A DNA stretch of 64,000 nucleotides from Asaia bogorensis (lineage in GTDB: Bacteria > Pseudomonadota > Alphaproteobacteria > Acetobacterales > Acetobacteraceae), in the NCBI GenBank assembly GCA_945897825.1, contig CAMDGX010000010.1, forward strand, positions 1 to 64,000, given 5' to 3'. A program made the translations under genes and the position numbers. The notes beneath the pieces are model-generated. The model saw nothing but the letters and a program-made list of their open reading frames with translations. It was not told the DNA's origin and did not search any database. Positions within the stretch are counted from its first letter, which is position 1. Every line of letters begins with the position of its first letter. Below are positions 1 to 8,156 of this stretch, one piece after another.

Positions 1-527
1 ACGGAGCGGAACACCACCACGTCGTCGAAGTCGCGCGGGGTGAGGCGCTCGCCGATGGCCGGCGGGAAAAAGATCGTCACGTCCGACAGCGGCGCGCCGT
101 CGCGCATCACGCGGGCGCGCAGGCAGGGGATGGCGGTGGCGGGGTCGAGGCCGAAGACGCGCGCGGCGTTGGGCGCGCGGACCTTGTGCCAATCGGCGAT
201 TTCCAGGCTCGCCCCTTCGGTCGCGGCGACGATGTCGTCGAGCGAGTTCATGCGCCTTGCGTCGGGGCCGCGCGGCTCGGCGCTGGCGACGACGGCGGGC
301 TTGGCGGGGCGCTTCTCGATCAGCCCTTCCGCCTCCAGCACGCGCAGGGCGTGGCGGACGGTGATCAGGCTGACGCCGAAGCCCTGGGCCAGATCCGCCT
401 CGGTCGGCAGTTCGTGGCCCACGGCCAGGCGGCCCGAGGTGATGGCCGCGCGCAGGCGCGTGGCGATCTGGCGATACAGCTTGCCGTCGGCGCGGTCGAG
501 CGCGCGGGTGAGGCGGGCGAAGGGCAT
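1..527 (-). CDS. GntR family transcriptional regulator with UTRA domain (C-terminus cut by window edge)
   Basis: The minus strand is open from an ATG at 525-527 to the left edge of the window, about 175 codons. Residues 10-75 form a winged helix-turn-helix of the GntR/HutC type, with [13 protein letters not shown] followed by [20 protein letters not shown], a classic GntR recognition helix. The rest matches the start of a UTRA ligand-binding domain ([19 protein letters not shown]). Proteins of this family are cytoplasmic repressors that release DNA on binding a small metabolite. It is divergent from the FGGY kinase at 622, with 94 bp between them, so it may regulate that gene; this is inference. 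The effector cannot be told. The C-terminal part of the UTRA domain lies outside the window. Confidence 0.85.
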   Translation of the reverse strand, partial: MPFARLTRALDRADGKLYRQIATRLRAAITSGRLAVGHELPTEADLAQGFGVSLITVRHALRVLEAEGLIEKRPAKPAVVASAEPRGPDARRMNSLDDIVAATEGASLEIADWHKVRAPNAARVFGLDPATAIPCLRARVMRDGAPLSDVTIFFPPAIGERLTPRDFDDVVVFRS

Positions 528-587
528 GCGGCAGTGGTGCCGCGTGCGGCGAGTCAGGGCAAGTGCCGCGTCCAGGGGGTAACACAT

Positions 588-595
588 TTGCGCAA
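588..595. promoter_or_regulatory. possible operator palindrome in the GntR/FGGY divergent gap
   Basis: A perfect 8-bp palindrome TTGCGCAA lies in the 94-bp divergent gap between the GntR regulator and the sugar kinase. Its place would suit an operator, but it is short and no second copy was found, so the assignment is weak. Confidence 0.2.
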
Positions 596-621
596 CGACC
601 CACTGGTGGCGGCCCTGCCCG

Positions 622-2031
622 GTGGCTAGGCTTTTCGGCGAAGTGGACACCGTACTTGCCATCGACCTGGGCGGAAGCTCGCTGCGCGCCGCACTGGTGG
701 GCCGTGACGGGCAGGTCGTGGCCAGCGCCGTGCGCCGGCACCGCGTCAGCGAGGAGGCCGACGCGACGTCGTGGTGGGAGTTGCTGGTGCAGGCGGTGGC
801 GGAGCTTCCCGCGGCCCATGTGCGGGCGATCATCGCCACGGGCTTCACGCGCAGCCAGGTGCTGGTCGACGCGGCAGGCGTGCCGGTGCGCCCGGCGCAG
901 TGCTTCCCCGACACCCGCGCGACCGCCGAGGCGGCGGCGTTGGCCGACATCACGCGCGGCACCTGGGTGGAGATGAACGCGTTCCATCCGGCCGCGAGGT
1001 TGCGATGGGTGGCGGCGCATGATCCGGCGGCCTTCGCGCGCGCGCGCCATGTGCTGCAACCGAAGGATTACCTGGTGCTGCGCCTGACCGGGCGGCGGGC
1101 GACCGACCGGATCAGCAATGCCTGGGCGCTGGAGCGCAAGGACGACGTCCGCTCGCTGGCGCTGTTCCGGCGCGCGCGGCTGGATGCGGCGCTGCTGCCG
1201 GATCTGTTCGATCCTTGGGATGTGGTCGGGCCCTGCACCGGGTTGGTCGGGTTTTCCGGCGTGCCGGTGATGTGCGGGGCGAAGGACACCTGGTGCGGCA
1301 GCCTCGGCGCCGGGGCGGCGCGGCCGGGCGATGCCTATCTGATCGCCGGCACCACCGATGCCGGCGGCGTGCTGGCAGATGCGCCGACCGAGGCGGAGGG
1401 GCTGGTGACGCTGCCCTGGGGCGTTGGGCTGTTCCATACCGGCGGGCCGACCGGGGCCGGCGGGGACTGCCTGCAATGGCTCGCGGAGGTGACGGGGCAG
1501 CCGGATGTGGCCAGCGTGGTGGCGCTGGCGGAGCAGGCGCCGGTGACGATGGCACCGCTGCTGTTCCTGCCGGCGCTGTCGGGCGAACGGGCGCCGAGCT
1601 GGGCGGCGACCACGCGCGGCGGCTTCGTGGGCCTGGACCGCGGCCATGGCGCGCCGGAACTGGCGCGCGCGGTGATGGAGGGGGTGGCCTTCGCCGATCG
1701 CGACCTGCTGGGCGGTTTGCCGTTCGACCGGTTGTTCCTCGGCGGGGGCGCGGCGCAGTCGGACCTGTGGTGCCAGATCCGGGCCGACGTGCTGGGCTGC
1801 CAGGTGTTGCGCGGTAGCACGCAGCCGGGACTGGTAGGGGCGGCGATGGTCGCCTGGGCGGGGCTGGGCGCCTATCCCAGCCTGCCGGCGGCACAGGAGG
1901 CGCTGGCGGCGCGGCATGATGCGTTCCGGCCGGACCGTTCGATCGTCTCGCGCTACCAGCGGCTGTTCGAGGCGTTCAAGCAGTTGCAGTCCGCCGCGGC
2001 GACACTGACGCATGCGCTGAGCCGCTTCTGA
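622..2031 (+). CDS. FGGY-family carbohydrate kinase (xylulokinase-like)
   Basis: This 469-aa protein has the two-domain FGGY sugar kinase layout. The N-terminal phosphate-binding loop reads [13 protein letters not shown] near residues 14-26, and the C-terminal ATPase half has [20 protein letters not shown] (about residues 372-391), the typical adenosine-binding segment that ends in QIxAD in xylulokinases. It phosphorylates a sugar or polyol with ATP in the cytoplasm; the substrate cannot be read from the sequence. The length is slightly below the usual 480-520 aa. The start is either GTG at 622 or GTG at 643 ([11 protein letters not shown]); the second would put the phosphate loop close to the N-terminus as in most relatives. 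The divergent GntR regulator is a likely local regulator. Confidence 0.85.
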   Translation: MARLFGEVDTVLAIDLGGSSLRAALVGRDGQVVASAVRRHRVSEEADATSWWELLVQAVAELPAAHVRAIIATGFTRSQVLVDAAGVPVRPAQCFPDTRATAEAAALADITRGTWVEMNAFHPAARLRWVAAHDPAAFARARHVLQPKDYLVLRLTGRRATDRISNAWALERKDDVRSLALFRRARLDAALLPDLFDPWDVVGPCTGLVGFSGVPVMCGAKDTWCGSLGAGAARPGDAYLIAGTTDAGGVLADAPTEAEGLVTLPWGVGLFHTGGPTGAGGDCLQWLAEVTGQPDVASVVALAEQAPVTMAPLLFLPALSGERAPSWAATTRGGFVGLDRGHGAPELARAVMEGVAFADRDLLGGLPFDRLFLGGGAAQSDLWCQIRADVLGCQVLRGSTQPGLVGAAMVAWAGLGAYPSLPAAQEALAARHDAFRPDRSIVSRYQRLFEAFKQLQSAAATLTHALSRF

Positions 2032-2090
2032 GCTGCTTCCGGACCGCTTGCCGCCGGGTGCACGCCGCCGCATGATTTGCGCGCCGTTGC

Positions 2091-3293
2091 GTGGAGCATC
2101 CCATGGCCAAGCAAGCTTCGGATCGGGCGCTCAGCCGCGCGCTCGCCCTGTTGGAGTCGATGCCGCTGATCGACGGGCACAACGACCTGCCCTGGGTGAT
2201 CCGCAACGATGCCGCCGCGAGGGGCGACGTGGCGACCTATGCGCTCGAGCGGCAGCGCAACGACGGCGACACCGACATTCCGCGGCTGAAGGCCGGGCGG
2301 GTCAGCGGGCAGGTGTGGGCAGCCTATGTGCCGACGGAAATCCCGCATCCCGGGCGCGCGGTGATGGAGCAGATCGACATCGTGCTGCAGATGCAGGCGG
2401 CGCATCCCGATGTGTTCCTGCCGGTGCGGCGGGCGGCGGACTTCGTGCGGGCGAAGAAGGCGGGGAAGATCGCCTCGATGCTGGCCGTCGAGGGCGGGGT
2501 GGGGCTGGAGAATTCGCTGGCGCCGCTGCGGGTGTGGCATGCGGCAGGCGCCCGGCTGATGACGCTGTGCCACAACGGGACGCTGGATTGGTGCGACTCG
2601 GCGACCGACGAAGCGCGGCATGGCGGGCTGACGGCGTTCGGGCGGGCGGTGGTGCGCGAGCTGAACCGGCTGGGGATGATGGTGGATTGCGCGCATGTGG
2701 CGCCGAGCGTGATGCGCCAGGTGCTGGAGATCAGCTCGGCGCCGGTGGTGTTCAGCCATTCCAATGCGCGCGCCCTGTGCGACCACGCGCGCAACGTGCC
2801 GGACGACGTGCTGGACCTGGTGCGCCAGCGCGGCGGGTTGGTGATGGCGACGTTCATCCCGGACTTCCTGAGCGAGACGGTGCGGCAATGGATGGGGCCG
2901 CTGCGGGCGAGTTTCGTGCTGCATACCGAGGCGGAGCGGCTGTCGAAGATCGCCGAGCACGAGAAGGCATACGGGAAACGGCCGTTGGCGAAGCTGGAGG
3001 ACGTGGCGGGGCACATCGAATACATCGCCAATCGGATCGGACCGGAAAAGGTAGGGATCGGCAGCGATTTTTTCGGGGTGGCGACGACGCCTGTGGGGCT
3101 GGAGGATGTGCGGCGGTTTCCGCACCTGCTGGCCGAGATGATCCGCCGCGGGTGGTCGGACGAGGCGGTGGCCGGGCTGGCCGGCGGGAACTTCATCCGC
3201 ACCTTCCGCGCGGTGGAGCGCGAGGGTGTGCGACTGCGCAAGACCCTGCCCGTCCCGTACGGCACGACGGAGACCATCAAGGACAGGCCTTGA
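2091..3293 (+). CDS. membrane dipeptidase-type peptidase M19
   Basis: This 400-aa protein belongs to the renal dipeptidase (M19) family of zinc-dependent amidohydrolase-fold enzymes that hydrolyse dipeptides. The metal ligands are visible: HxD in LIDGHNDLPW (about residues 25-34), a glutamate in AVEGGVGLE, a histidine in VDCAHVAPSVM and another in FSHSNARAL. The C-terminal GIGSDFFGV segment carries the conserved aspartate. No signal peptide is visible, so it is probably cytoplasmic, as in many alphaproteobacterial homologues. The ATG at 2091 or the ATG at 2103 (MAKQASDRAL) could be the start. The stop codon lies inside the -35 box of the following tRNA-Lys promoter. Confidence 0.92.
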   Translation: MEHPMAKQASDRALSRALALLESMPLIDGHNDLPWVIRNDAAARGDVATYALERQRNDGDTDIPRLKAGRVSGQVWAAYVPTEIPHPGRAVMEQIDIVLQMQAAHPDVFLPVRRAADFVRAKKAGKIASMLAVEGGVGLENSLAPLRVWHAAGARLMTLCHNGTLDWCDSATDEARHGGLTAFGRAVVRELNRLGMMVDCAHVAPSVMRQVLEISSAPVVFSHSNARALCDHARNVPDDVLDLVRQRGGLVMATFIPDFLSETVRQWMGPLRASFVLHTEAERLSKIAEHEKAYGKRPLAKLEDVAGHIEYIANRIGPEKVGIGSDFFGVATTPVGLEDVRRFPHLLAEMIRRGWSDEAVAGLAGGNFIRTFRAVEREGVRLRKTLPVPYGTTETIKDRP

Positions 3294-3318
3294 CCGGGGG
3301 CGCGGCGTGTCGTTCAAC
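3290..3318 (+). promoter_or_regulatory. sigma-70 promoter of tRNA-Lys
   Basis: A -35 box TTGACC (3290-3295) is separated by exactly 17 bp from TTCAAC (3313-3318); the tRNA begins 9 bp further on. The -35 box contains the TGA stop codon of the upstream dipeptidase gene. The same -35 sequence and spacing occur ahead of tRNA-Cys and tRNA-Asn in this window. Confidence 0.55.
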
Positions 3319-3327
3319 GCGGGCGGC

Positions 3328-3403
3328 GAGCCCGTAGCTCAGTTGGTAGAGCACCGGACTTTTAATCTGGTGGTCCTGGGTTCGAGTCCCAGCGGGCTCA
3401 CCA
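3328..3403 (+). tRNA. tRNA-Lys (anticodon UUU)
   Basis: A complete 76-nt cloverleaf. The acceptor stem GAGCCCG pairs with CGGGCTC, followed by discriminator A and an encoded CCA (3401-3403). The D arm is GCTCAGTTGGTAGAGC. The anticodon stem CCGGA/TCTGG encloses loop CTTTTAA, anticodon UUU. The T arm is CTGGGTTCGAGTCCCAG. Confidence 0.97.
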
Positions 3404-3461
3404 CGCTTCATCCTCGGCTGACGAGGAGGCCGGATCCTCGGCTGAACGGGAGAGTGGCACG

Positions 3462-4406
3462 GTGACCGAGGCTGGCGTGCCGTCGCGGCACCTGATGATC
3501 GCAGGCACCGGCCGGTCCGGCACGAGCTTCCTGGTACGCTACCTGCACGCCCTGGGCCTCGATACCCATATCGCCCGCCACGGTGACCAGTTATGGGACG
3601 AGGTGGCCCAGGCGGGGCTGGAGAACCTGCCGCTGGGATTGCCGGCCGGGTCTCTGCCCTATGTGGTCAAGACGCCCTGGCTGAGCGAATGCATCGACCA
3701 GGTGCTGGCCGAGGGGCAGGTTGCGATCGACGCCGTCGTGATCCCGGTGCGCGACCTGGCCGAGGCGACGACGAGCCGGCTGGTGGTCGAGCGGCAGGCC
3801 ATCCAGCGCGGACCGCTCTGGGCCTCCGGCGCCGGGCATGGCTGGAGGACCTGGTCGGGGGCGCCGGGCGGGATCCTGTATTCGCTTCACCCGCTGGACC
3901 AGGCGCGCATCCTGGCGATGGGGTTCCATCACCTGATCCAGCGGCTGGTGGCAGCGGACATTCCGGTGATCCTGCTGGCCTTTCCGCGGATGGCGAGCGA
4001 TGGCGACTACCTGTTCGAGCGTTTGCGCGCCGTGTTGCCGGCGGGCATCTCGGCCGATCAGGCGCGCGCGGCACATGCGGCGGTGGCCGATCCGGCACGG
4101 CTGCGGGTCGGCGGGGAGATGGCGCAGGGCGGCGAGGATCCGGCAATCGAGGTGATCGCACTCCGGCGTAGCCTGCAGGAGCAACAGGCCTCCGCGCGAC
4201 GGGACCTGCAGCAGGCCGAGGGCGCATTGGCGGCGACGCAGGCCCGGCTGGATGAGACCGAGGCGCGGCTGGCCGAAAGCGAGGCGCGGCACCACGCCGC
4301 GCTGGTGACGATGCGCGCCAGCACCTCGTGGCGCCTGATGGCGCCGCTGCGCGCAGCCGGGCGGGTGTTGCGCCGGGTCCGCGGGGGAGCGGCGCCCGGC
4401 GGTTGA
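3462..4406 (+). CDS. sulfotransferase-like P-loop protein with C-terminal coiled coil
   Basis: This 314-aa protein opens with MIAGTGRSGTSFLVRYL (about residues 12-28), the 5'-phosphosulfate-binding loop motif of sulfotransferase-like P-loop proteins. Residues about 225-280 are a run of heptad-like Glu/Gln/Ala/Arg sequence (DLQQAEGALAATQARLDETE) predicted to form a coiled coil. The end carries TSWRLMAPLRAAGRVLRRVR, a motif often found after coiled coils in O-antigen and surface-glycan glycosyltransferases. A role in modifying a surface polysaccharide is therefore plausible but inferred. The start is GTG 3462, preceded by a GGGAG-type ribosome site. It stands alone between tRNA-Lys and the convergent hsp20 gene. 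Confidence 0.6.
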   Translation: MTEAGVPSRHLMIAGTGRSGTSFLVRYLHALGLDTHIARHGDQLWDEVAQAGLENLPLGLPAGSLPYVVKTPWLSECIDQVLAEGQVAIDAVVIPVRDLAEATTSRLVVERQAIQRGPLWASGAGHGWRTWSGAPGGILYSLHPLDQARILAMGFHHLIQRLVAADIPVILLAFPRMASDGDYLFERLRAVLPAGISADQARAAHAAVADPARLRVGGEMAQGGEDPAIEVIALRRSLQEQQASARRDLQQAEGALAATQARLDETEARLAESEARHHAALVTMRASTSWRLMAPLRAAGRVLRRVRGGAAPGG

Positions 4407-4429
4407 CCCCGCCCCTCGAGGGGACGGGG
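4407..4429. terminator. GC-rich hairpin between convergent genes
   Basis: The stem CCCCG-CCCC (4407-4415) pairs with GGGG-A-CGGGG (4420-4429) around loop TCGA, directly after the stop codon at 4404-4406 and before the convergent hsp20 stop. It would work in both directions. No T tract follows, so intrinsic termination is uncertain. Confidence 0.4.
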
Positions 4430-4443
4430 GATCCTTCAAGCCG

Positions 4444-5208
4444 TCAGGTGCGGCTGACCGTGCCGGTGATGCCGCTGTTGGCCGGCGGGTCGCTGGCGGG
4501 GAAGGATTCGCGACCGGCCTCGTCGACCGCGTCGCCCTGCGGACGGCCCGACGTGCTGGCAGCCTGGTCCGATTTGCGCTCCGGCACAGTGCCCTGGGCG
4601 GACCCGCCCCCGTGGGGCGACTGGACGCCGCTGCTCTGGCCGGAACTGTCGCCGCCGGTGGCGGTGAGGGTGGCGTGGCCCTCGGCGGGCTCGACATGGA
4701 CGCCGCTCTCGTCGGCGCGGCGCGGGGTCGCCTGGTGGCGCTGGTTGGGCATGCTGATGTCCTCATTGGCAGGGGTGTCGGCGGCACGGATGGGGATGCG
4801 GCCGCCGACACCCTGGCGGGCGGGGCGCGGCAGCGTGATGAGCAGCACGCCGCGCTCGAAGCGGGCCTGGACCTGGGTGGGGTCGGGGGCGAATGGGAGG
4901 CGGAAGCTGCGCTGGAAGCGGCCGTAGGTGCGCTCGCTCATGTGGCGCCCGGACTGGTCGGCCTGCCGCTGCTGCTTCTTCTCGCCTGCGAGCGTCAGGA
5001 GGTCGCCTTCCACGCGCAGGTCGATGTCGGAGTGGGCCATGCCGGGGAGCTCGGCGGTGGCCTCCAGACCGTGCTCGGTTTCATGGACATCGAGGTCCGG
5101 CGCGAAACCACCCATGGGGAAGCCGCGGAAGACCTCGTCGAAGACGCGGTTCACCTCGCGCTGAAGCAGATTGAACGGATCGCCGGAGCCGAAGAGACGC
5201 GTGACCAT
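4444..5208 (-). CDS. Hsp20 small heat-shock protein with an extra C-terminal low-complexity tail
   Basis: The 254-aa product begins MVTRLFGSGDPFNLLQREVN. Residues 40-140 are an alpha-crystallin domain (FAPDLDVHETEHGLEATAEL to RFERGVLLITLPR), followed by GRIPI, an I-x-I-like oligomerization motif. Typical family members stop near 150 residues. This one continues for about 100 more disordered residues rich in Ser, Gly, Gln and Pro, ending with DEAGRESFPASDPPANSG. That last motif resembles separate small stress-associated alphaproteobacterial proteins. The start at 5208 is supported by GGGAGGT seven bases upstream; the open frame extends to 5421 without any recognisable domain. An in-frame ATG at 4752, preceded by GAGG, could start the tail as a separate protein. 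The role is ATP-independent holding of unfolded proteins. It lies downstream of serS on the same strand. Confidence 0.93.
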   Translation of the reverse strand: MVTRLFGSGDPFNLLQREVNRVFDEVFRGFPMGGFAPDLDVHETEHGLEATAELPGMAHSDIDLRVEGDLLTLAGEKKQQRQADQSGRHMSERTYGRFQRSFRLPFAPDPTQVQARFERGVLLITLPRPARQGVGGRIPIRAADTPANEDISMPNQRHQATPRRADESGVHVEPAEGHATLTATGGDSSGQSSGVQSPHGGGSAQGTVPERKSDQAASTSGRPQGDAVDEAGRESFPASDPPANSGITGTVSRT

Positions 5209-5214
5209 GGATTT

Positions 5215-5260
5215 ACCTCCCAGTGCGCTGCGGCGGGTAACGCGCCCGGCGTGGGGAGGT
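5215..5260 (-). promoter_or_regulatory. candidate RNA thermometer sequestering the hsp20 ribosome site
   Basis: In the hsp20 transcript the Shine-Dalgarno GGGAGGU (5221-5215) is perfectly complementary to ACCUCCC (5260-5254) 32 nt upstream, a 7-bp helix. The intervening loop can form an inner CGGG/CCCG helix. Six bases separate the ribosome site from the AUG. Melting of such a helix at high temperature would open translation, as in known heat-shock RNA thermometers. It lacks the bulged pairing typical of ROSE elements. The function is inferred from position and pairing only. Confidence 0.45.
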
Positions 5261-5264
5261 TGCA

Positions 5265-5287
5265 GAGGGGGCGCGGCGCACCCCCTC
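5265..5287. repeat. GC-rich palindrome, shared with 59983-60002
   Basis: The stem GAGGGGG/CCCCCTC encloses a 9-nt loop, between serS and hsp20. Bases 5268-5287 are identical to 59983-60002 near the ABC transporter operon, which suggests a small dispersed palindromic repeat. It may also act as a terminator for serS. Confidence 0.45.
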
Positions 5288-5311
5288 CAACATGATCGGC
5301 CGAACGGCCTG

Positions 5312-6586
5312 CTAGGCCTTGCGGACGAACTCCACCCCGCCCATCCACGGCACCAGCGCCTGGGGCACGCGGATGGAGCCGTCGGCCTGCTGGTGGTTCT
5401 CCATGACCGCGATGACGGCACGGCCGACCGCGACGCCGGAGCCGTTCAGGGTGTGGAGGAAGCCGCCGACCTTGCCCTCGGCATTGCGGAAGCGGGCGTT
5501 CATGCGCCGGGCCTGGAAATCGCGGGTGTTCGAGCAGGAGGAGATCTCGCGCCACATCTGCTGGCCGGGGAGCCAGACCTCGAGGTCGAAGGTGCGGGCG
5601 GCGCCGAAGCCGGTGTCGCCGCTGGAGAGCAGCACGCGACGGTAGGGGAGCTCGAGCCGTTCCAGGATGCGCTCGGCGCAGCCGGTCATGCGCTCCTGCT
5701 CGGCCACGCTGTGGTCGGGGTGGGTGATGGAAACCATCTCGACCTTGCGGAACTGGTGCTGGCGCAGCATGCCGCGGGTGTCGCGGCCGGCGGCGCCGGC
5801 TTCGCTGCGGAAGCAGTCGGACAGGGCGGTGAGGCGCAGGGGCAGCTTCGCCTCGGGGACGATGTCGCCGGCGACGGTGTTGGTCAGCGGAATCTCGGAG
5901 GTGGCGATCAGCCAGCGGCCATCGGTGGTGCGGAAGGAATCCTCCGCGAACTTGGGGAGCTGGTTGGTGCCGAACATGGTGGCGTCGTTCACCAGATAGG
6001 GGACGGTGTGTTCGGTGTAGCCGTGCTCGGTGGTGTGGATGTCGAGCATGAACTGGCCGAGGGCGCGTTCGAGGCGGGCGAGGCCGCCGCGCAGGATGGT
6101 GAAGCGGGCGCCGGCCATCTTGGAGGCGGTTTCGAAGTCCATCATGCCGAGCGCCTCGCCGAGCTCGAAGTGCTGCTTTGGCGCGAAACCGAGGTCGCGC
6201 GGCTCGCCGGCCTGCTTGATGACCTTGTTGGCGGTTTCGTCGGGGCCATCGGGCACGTCGGCGTCGAGGACGTTCGGCAGGGCGGCGAGGGTGTCGAAGA
6301 TGGATTTGTCGAGTGCGGCGACCTGCTTCTCCAACCCCTCCATTTCGGCGCGCTTGGCGGTGACCTCGGCTTCGAGGGCGGCGCTGTCCTCGCCCTTGCG
6401 GCGGGCTTCGCCGATGCGCTTGGACAGCGCGTTGCGGAAGGCCTGGATCTCCTGCAGCGCGGTCTGGGCGGTGCGGCGCTCGCTGTCCTGGGCGAGGATG
6501 GTGGCGGCGATGGGGGGAAGGCTGCGGCGGGCCATCGCCGCGTCGAAGAAGGCGGCGGCGTCGCGAATTGTGCGGATGTCGTGCAT
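5312..6586 (-). CDS. serS: seryl-tRNA synthetase
   Basis: A 424-aa class II aminoacyl-tRNA synthetase that charges tRNA-Ser. Residues 1-110 form the long antiparallel coiled-coil arm ([20 protein letters not shown]) that binds the tRNA variable arm. Motif 2 is seen in [20 protein letters not shown] followed by HQFRKVEMV, and motif 3 in [17 protein letters not shown]. Length and architecture match the family. It sits downstream of the tat genes as in many alphaproteobacteria, followed by hsp20 on the same strand after 103 bp. Confidence 0.98.
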   Translation of the reverse strand: MHDIRTIRDAAAFFDAAMARRSLPPIAATILAQDSERRTAQTALQEIQAFRNALSKRIGEARRKGEDSAALEAEVTAKRAEMEGLEKQVAALDKSIFDTLAALPNVLDADVPDGPDETANKVIKQAGEPRDLGFAPKQHFELGEALGMMDFETASKMAGARFTILRGGLARLERALGQFMLDIHTTEHGYTEHTVPYLVNDATMFGTNQLPKFAEDSFRTTDGRWLIATSEIPLTNTVAGDIVPEAKLPLRLTALSDCFRSEAGAAGRDTRGMLRQHQFRKVEMVSITHPDHSVAEQERMTGCAERILERLELPYRRVLLSSGDTGFGAARTFDLEVWLPGQQMWREISSCSNTRDFQARRMNARFRNAEGKVGGFLHTLNGSGVAVGRAVIAVMENHQQADGSIRVPQALVPWMGGVEFVRKA

Positions 6587-6633
6587 GTCGGTGATCCTGT
6601 GGCGCGTTCGGACTCTTGCGGATGGGAGGTCCA

Positions 6634-6675
6634 GGAACCTCAGGTTCCCGGCGGGTCCAGGGGGCGGCGCCCTGG
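6634..6675. repeat. tandem hairpins between racemase-like gene and serS
   Basis: Two adjacent palindromes fill the gap: GGAACC-TCA-GGTTCC (6634-6648) and CCAGGG-GGCGGCG-CCCTGG (6657-6675). Double GC-rich hairpins of this type are common as dispersed intergenic repeats and can act as terminators or mRNA-end stabilisers. No T tract follows. Confidence 0.4.
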
Positions 6676-6699
6676 CCTTCCTTCAGGTCTTCCGAAGCG

Positions 6700-7338
6700 T
6701 CACGATCGGGCGGCGGCGGCCAGGCCCGCGGCGGGGCTGGTGAGCGGGGTGCCGGCGGTGCAGAGTGCGGCGGCGGCGGCCATGGAGGCCTGGGCAAAGG
6801 CGACGACCGTGGCCCCCTTGGCATAGAGGCCGTCGGCCGCCTCGGCGACCAGGCGGTGGTAGGTGGCGGTGTCGCCGGCGCGGAAGGCGTCCCACGCGCC
6901 GGGGGCGATGTGCATGGCGATCGACACGCCGGTGCCGTCGGCCATGCGCTCGAACAGGGCGCGGGTGGGCTCCACGGTGGTCTGCACGGCGCAGAGCACG
7001 TCCACCCTGCCCTTTCCGGCCGCCGCCATGGCGACGGCGGCGGATGCCAGGGCGGCATCGACGCGCAGGATGGGCACGCGGGCGAGCAGGTCGGCCCGTT
7101 CGGCGGCCGGGCCGACGGTGGAGCAGGTGAGCAGGACGGCATCGGCGTCGGCGGCGAGGGTGGCCAGAAGGTCGGCGGCCTCGTCGCGAATGGCGTCGGT
7201 CAGGCCGCCTTCGGCTTCGGCGCGCTTCAGCAGGTCGGCCCGGACGGTGTGCGACAGCGTGAGGCCCGGTATGCCGGCCGCCGCGGCCTCCAGCACGGGG
7301 ACGTTGCTGTCGACGGTGTGCAGGCAGGCGATGCGCAT
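6700..7338 (-). CDS. aspartate/glutamate racemase-family protein
   Basis: A 212-aa protein of the Asp/Glu/hydantoin racemase superfamily. The first catalytic cysteine is in VLLTCSTVGP (about residue 72). The second position, normally a cysteine, reads VVAFAQASMAAA here, so the two-base racemase pair appears incomplete. Such one-cysteine members may act as decarboxylases or have other activities, so the reaction is unknown. Its ATG at 7338 overlaps the tatC stop by one base (TGATG), so it is probably translationally coupled to tatC. Confidence 0.75.
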   Translation of the reverse strand: MRIACLHTVDSNVPVLEAAAAGIPGLTLSHTVRADLLKRAEAEGGLTDAIRDEAADLLATLAADADAVLLTCSTVGPAAERADLLARVPILRVDAALASAAVAMAAAGKGRVDVLCAVQTTVEPTRALFERMADGTGVSIAMHIAPGAWDAFRAGDTATYHRLVAEAADGLYAKGATVVAFAQASMAAAAALCTAGTPLTSPAAGLAAAARS

Positions 7339-8135
7339 CAGGCGTCGTCCTCTTTGACGGGTTTCGGTTCGACCAGCTTCGCCGCGAGGATCGAGAGTTC
7401 GTAGAGGCCCATCAGCGGGATGGCGAGGCCGATCTGGCTGATCGGGTCGGGGGGCGTGATGATCGCTGCGAAGACGAAGATGCCGACGATGGCATAGCGG
7501 CGGGCCTTCTTCAGGCCACCGGAGGTGACGATGCCGACCTTGGCCATCAGCGCCAGGGCGACGGGCAACTGGAAGGCAATGCCGAAGGCCAGGATCAGCT
7601 TCATCACCAGGTCGAGATATTCGCCGACCTTGGCTTCCAGCTGGATGGGGACGCCGCCGGGCTCGGCGGGGGATTCGAAACCGACGAAGAAGCGGAAGGC
7701 GGCGGGGAAGATGAAGTAGTAGGCGAGCGAGGCGCCTAGCAGGAACATCACCGGGGAGGCGACAAGGAACGGGGCCAGCGCCCGTTTCTCGCTGCGGTAC
7801 AGGCCGGGGGCGATGAACAACCAGACCTGGTGGGAGATGATCGGGAAGGAGATGAAGATGCCGCCGAAGATGGCGACCTTGAGGTAGGTGAAGAAGGCCT
7901 CGGTCAGCGCGGTAAAGATCAGGCGGCGCGGCTCGCCGCCCGATGTCTCGACCAGGATGTCGATCAGCGGCTGGGCCAGGAAGGCGTAGATCGGCTGGGC
8001 GAAGAACCAGCACCCGATCACGGTGACGACCAGGGTGGCGAGCGACCACATGAGCCGCCGACGCAACTCGATCAGGTGATCGAGCAGCGGCATCGGCTTG
8101 TCTTCGATGGTGTCTTCTATCTCGGGCTTGGCCAC
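7338..8135 (-). CDS. tatC: Sec-independent translocase subunit TatC
   Basis: A 265-aa polytopic inner-membrane protein with six predicted membrane segments. The N-terminal cytoplasmic stretch has PLLDHLIELRRRLMWSL, the conserved region that helps bind the twin-arginine signal peptide. The periplasmic loop and YYFIFPAAFRFFVGF segment are also typical. TatC is the receptor core of the Tat pathway that exports folded proteins. It follows tatB by 21 bp on the same strand; the racemase-like gene overlaps its stop. Confidence 0.97.
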   Translation of the reverse strand: MAKPEIEDTIEDKPMPLLDHLIELRRRLMWSLATLVVTVIGCWFFAQPIYAFLAQPLIDILVETSGGEPRRLIFTALTEAFFTYLKVAIFGGIFISFPIISHQVWLFIAPGLYRSEKRALAPFLVASPVMFLLGASLAYYFIFPAAFRFFVGFESPAEPGGVPIQLEAKVGEYLDLVMKLILAFGIAFQLPVALALMAKVGIVTSGGLKKARRYAIVGIFVFAAIITPPDPISQIGLAIPLMGLYELSILAAKLVEPKPVKEDDA

Positions 8136-8156
8136 GTCCGGGTCCTGCTGAAGGGG

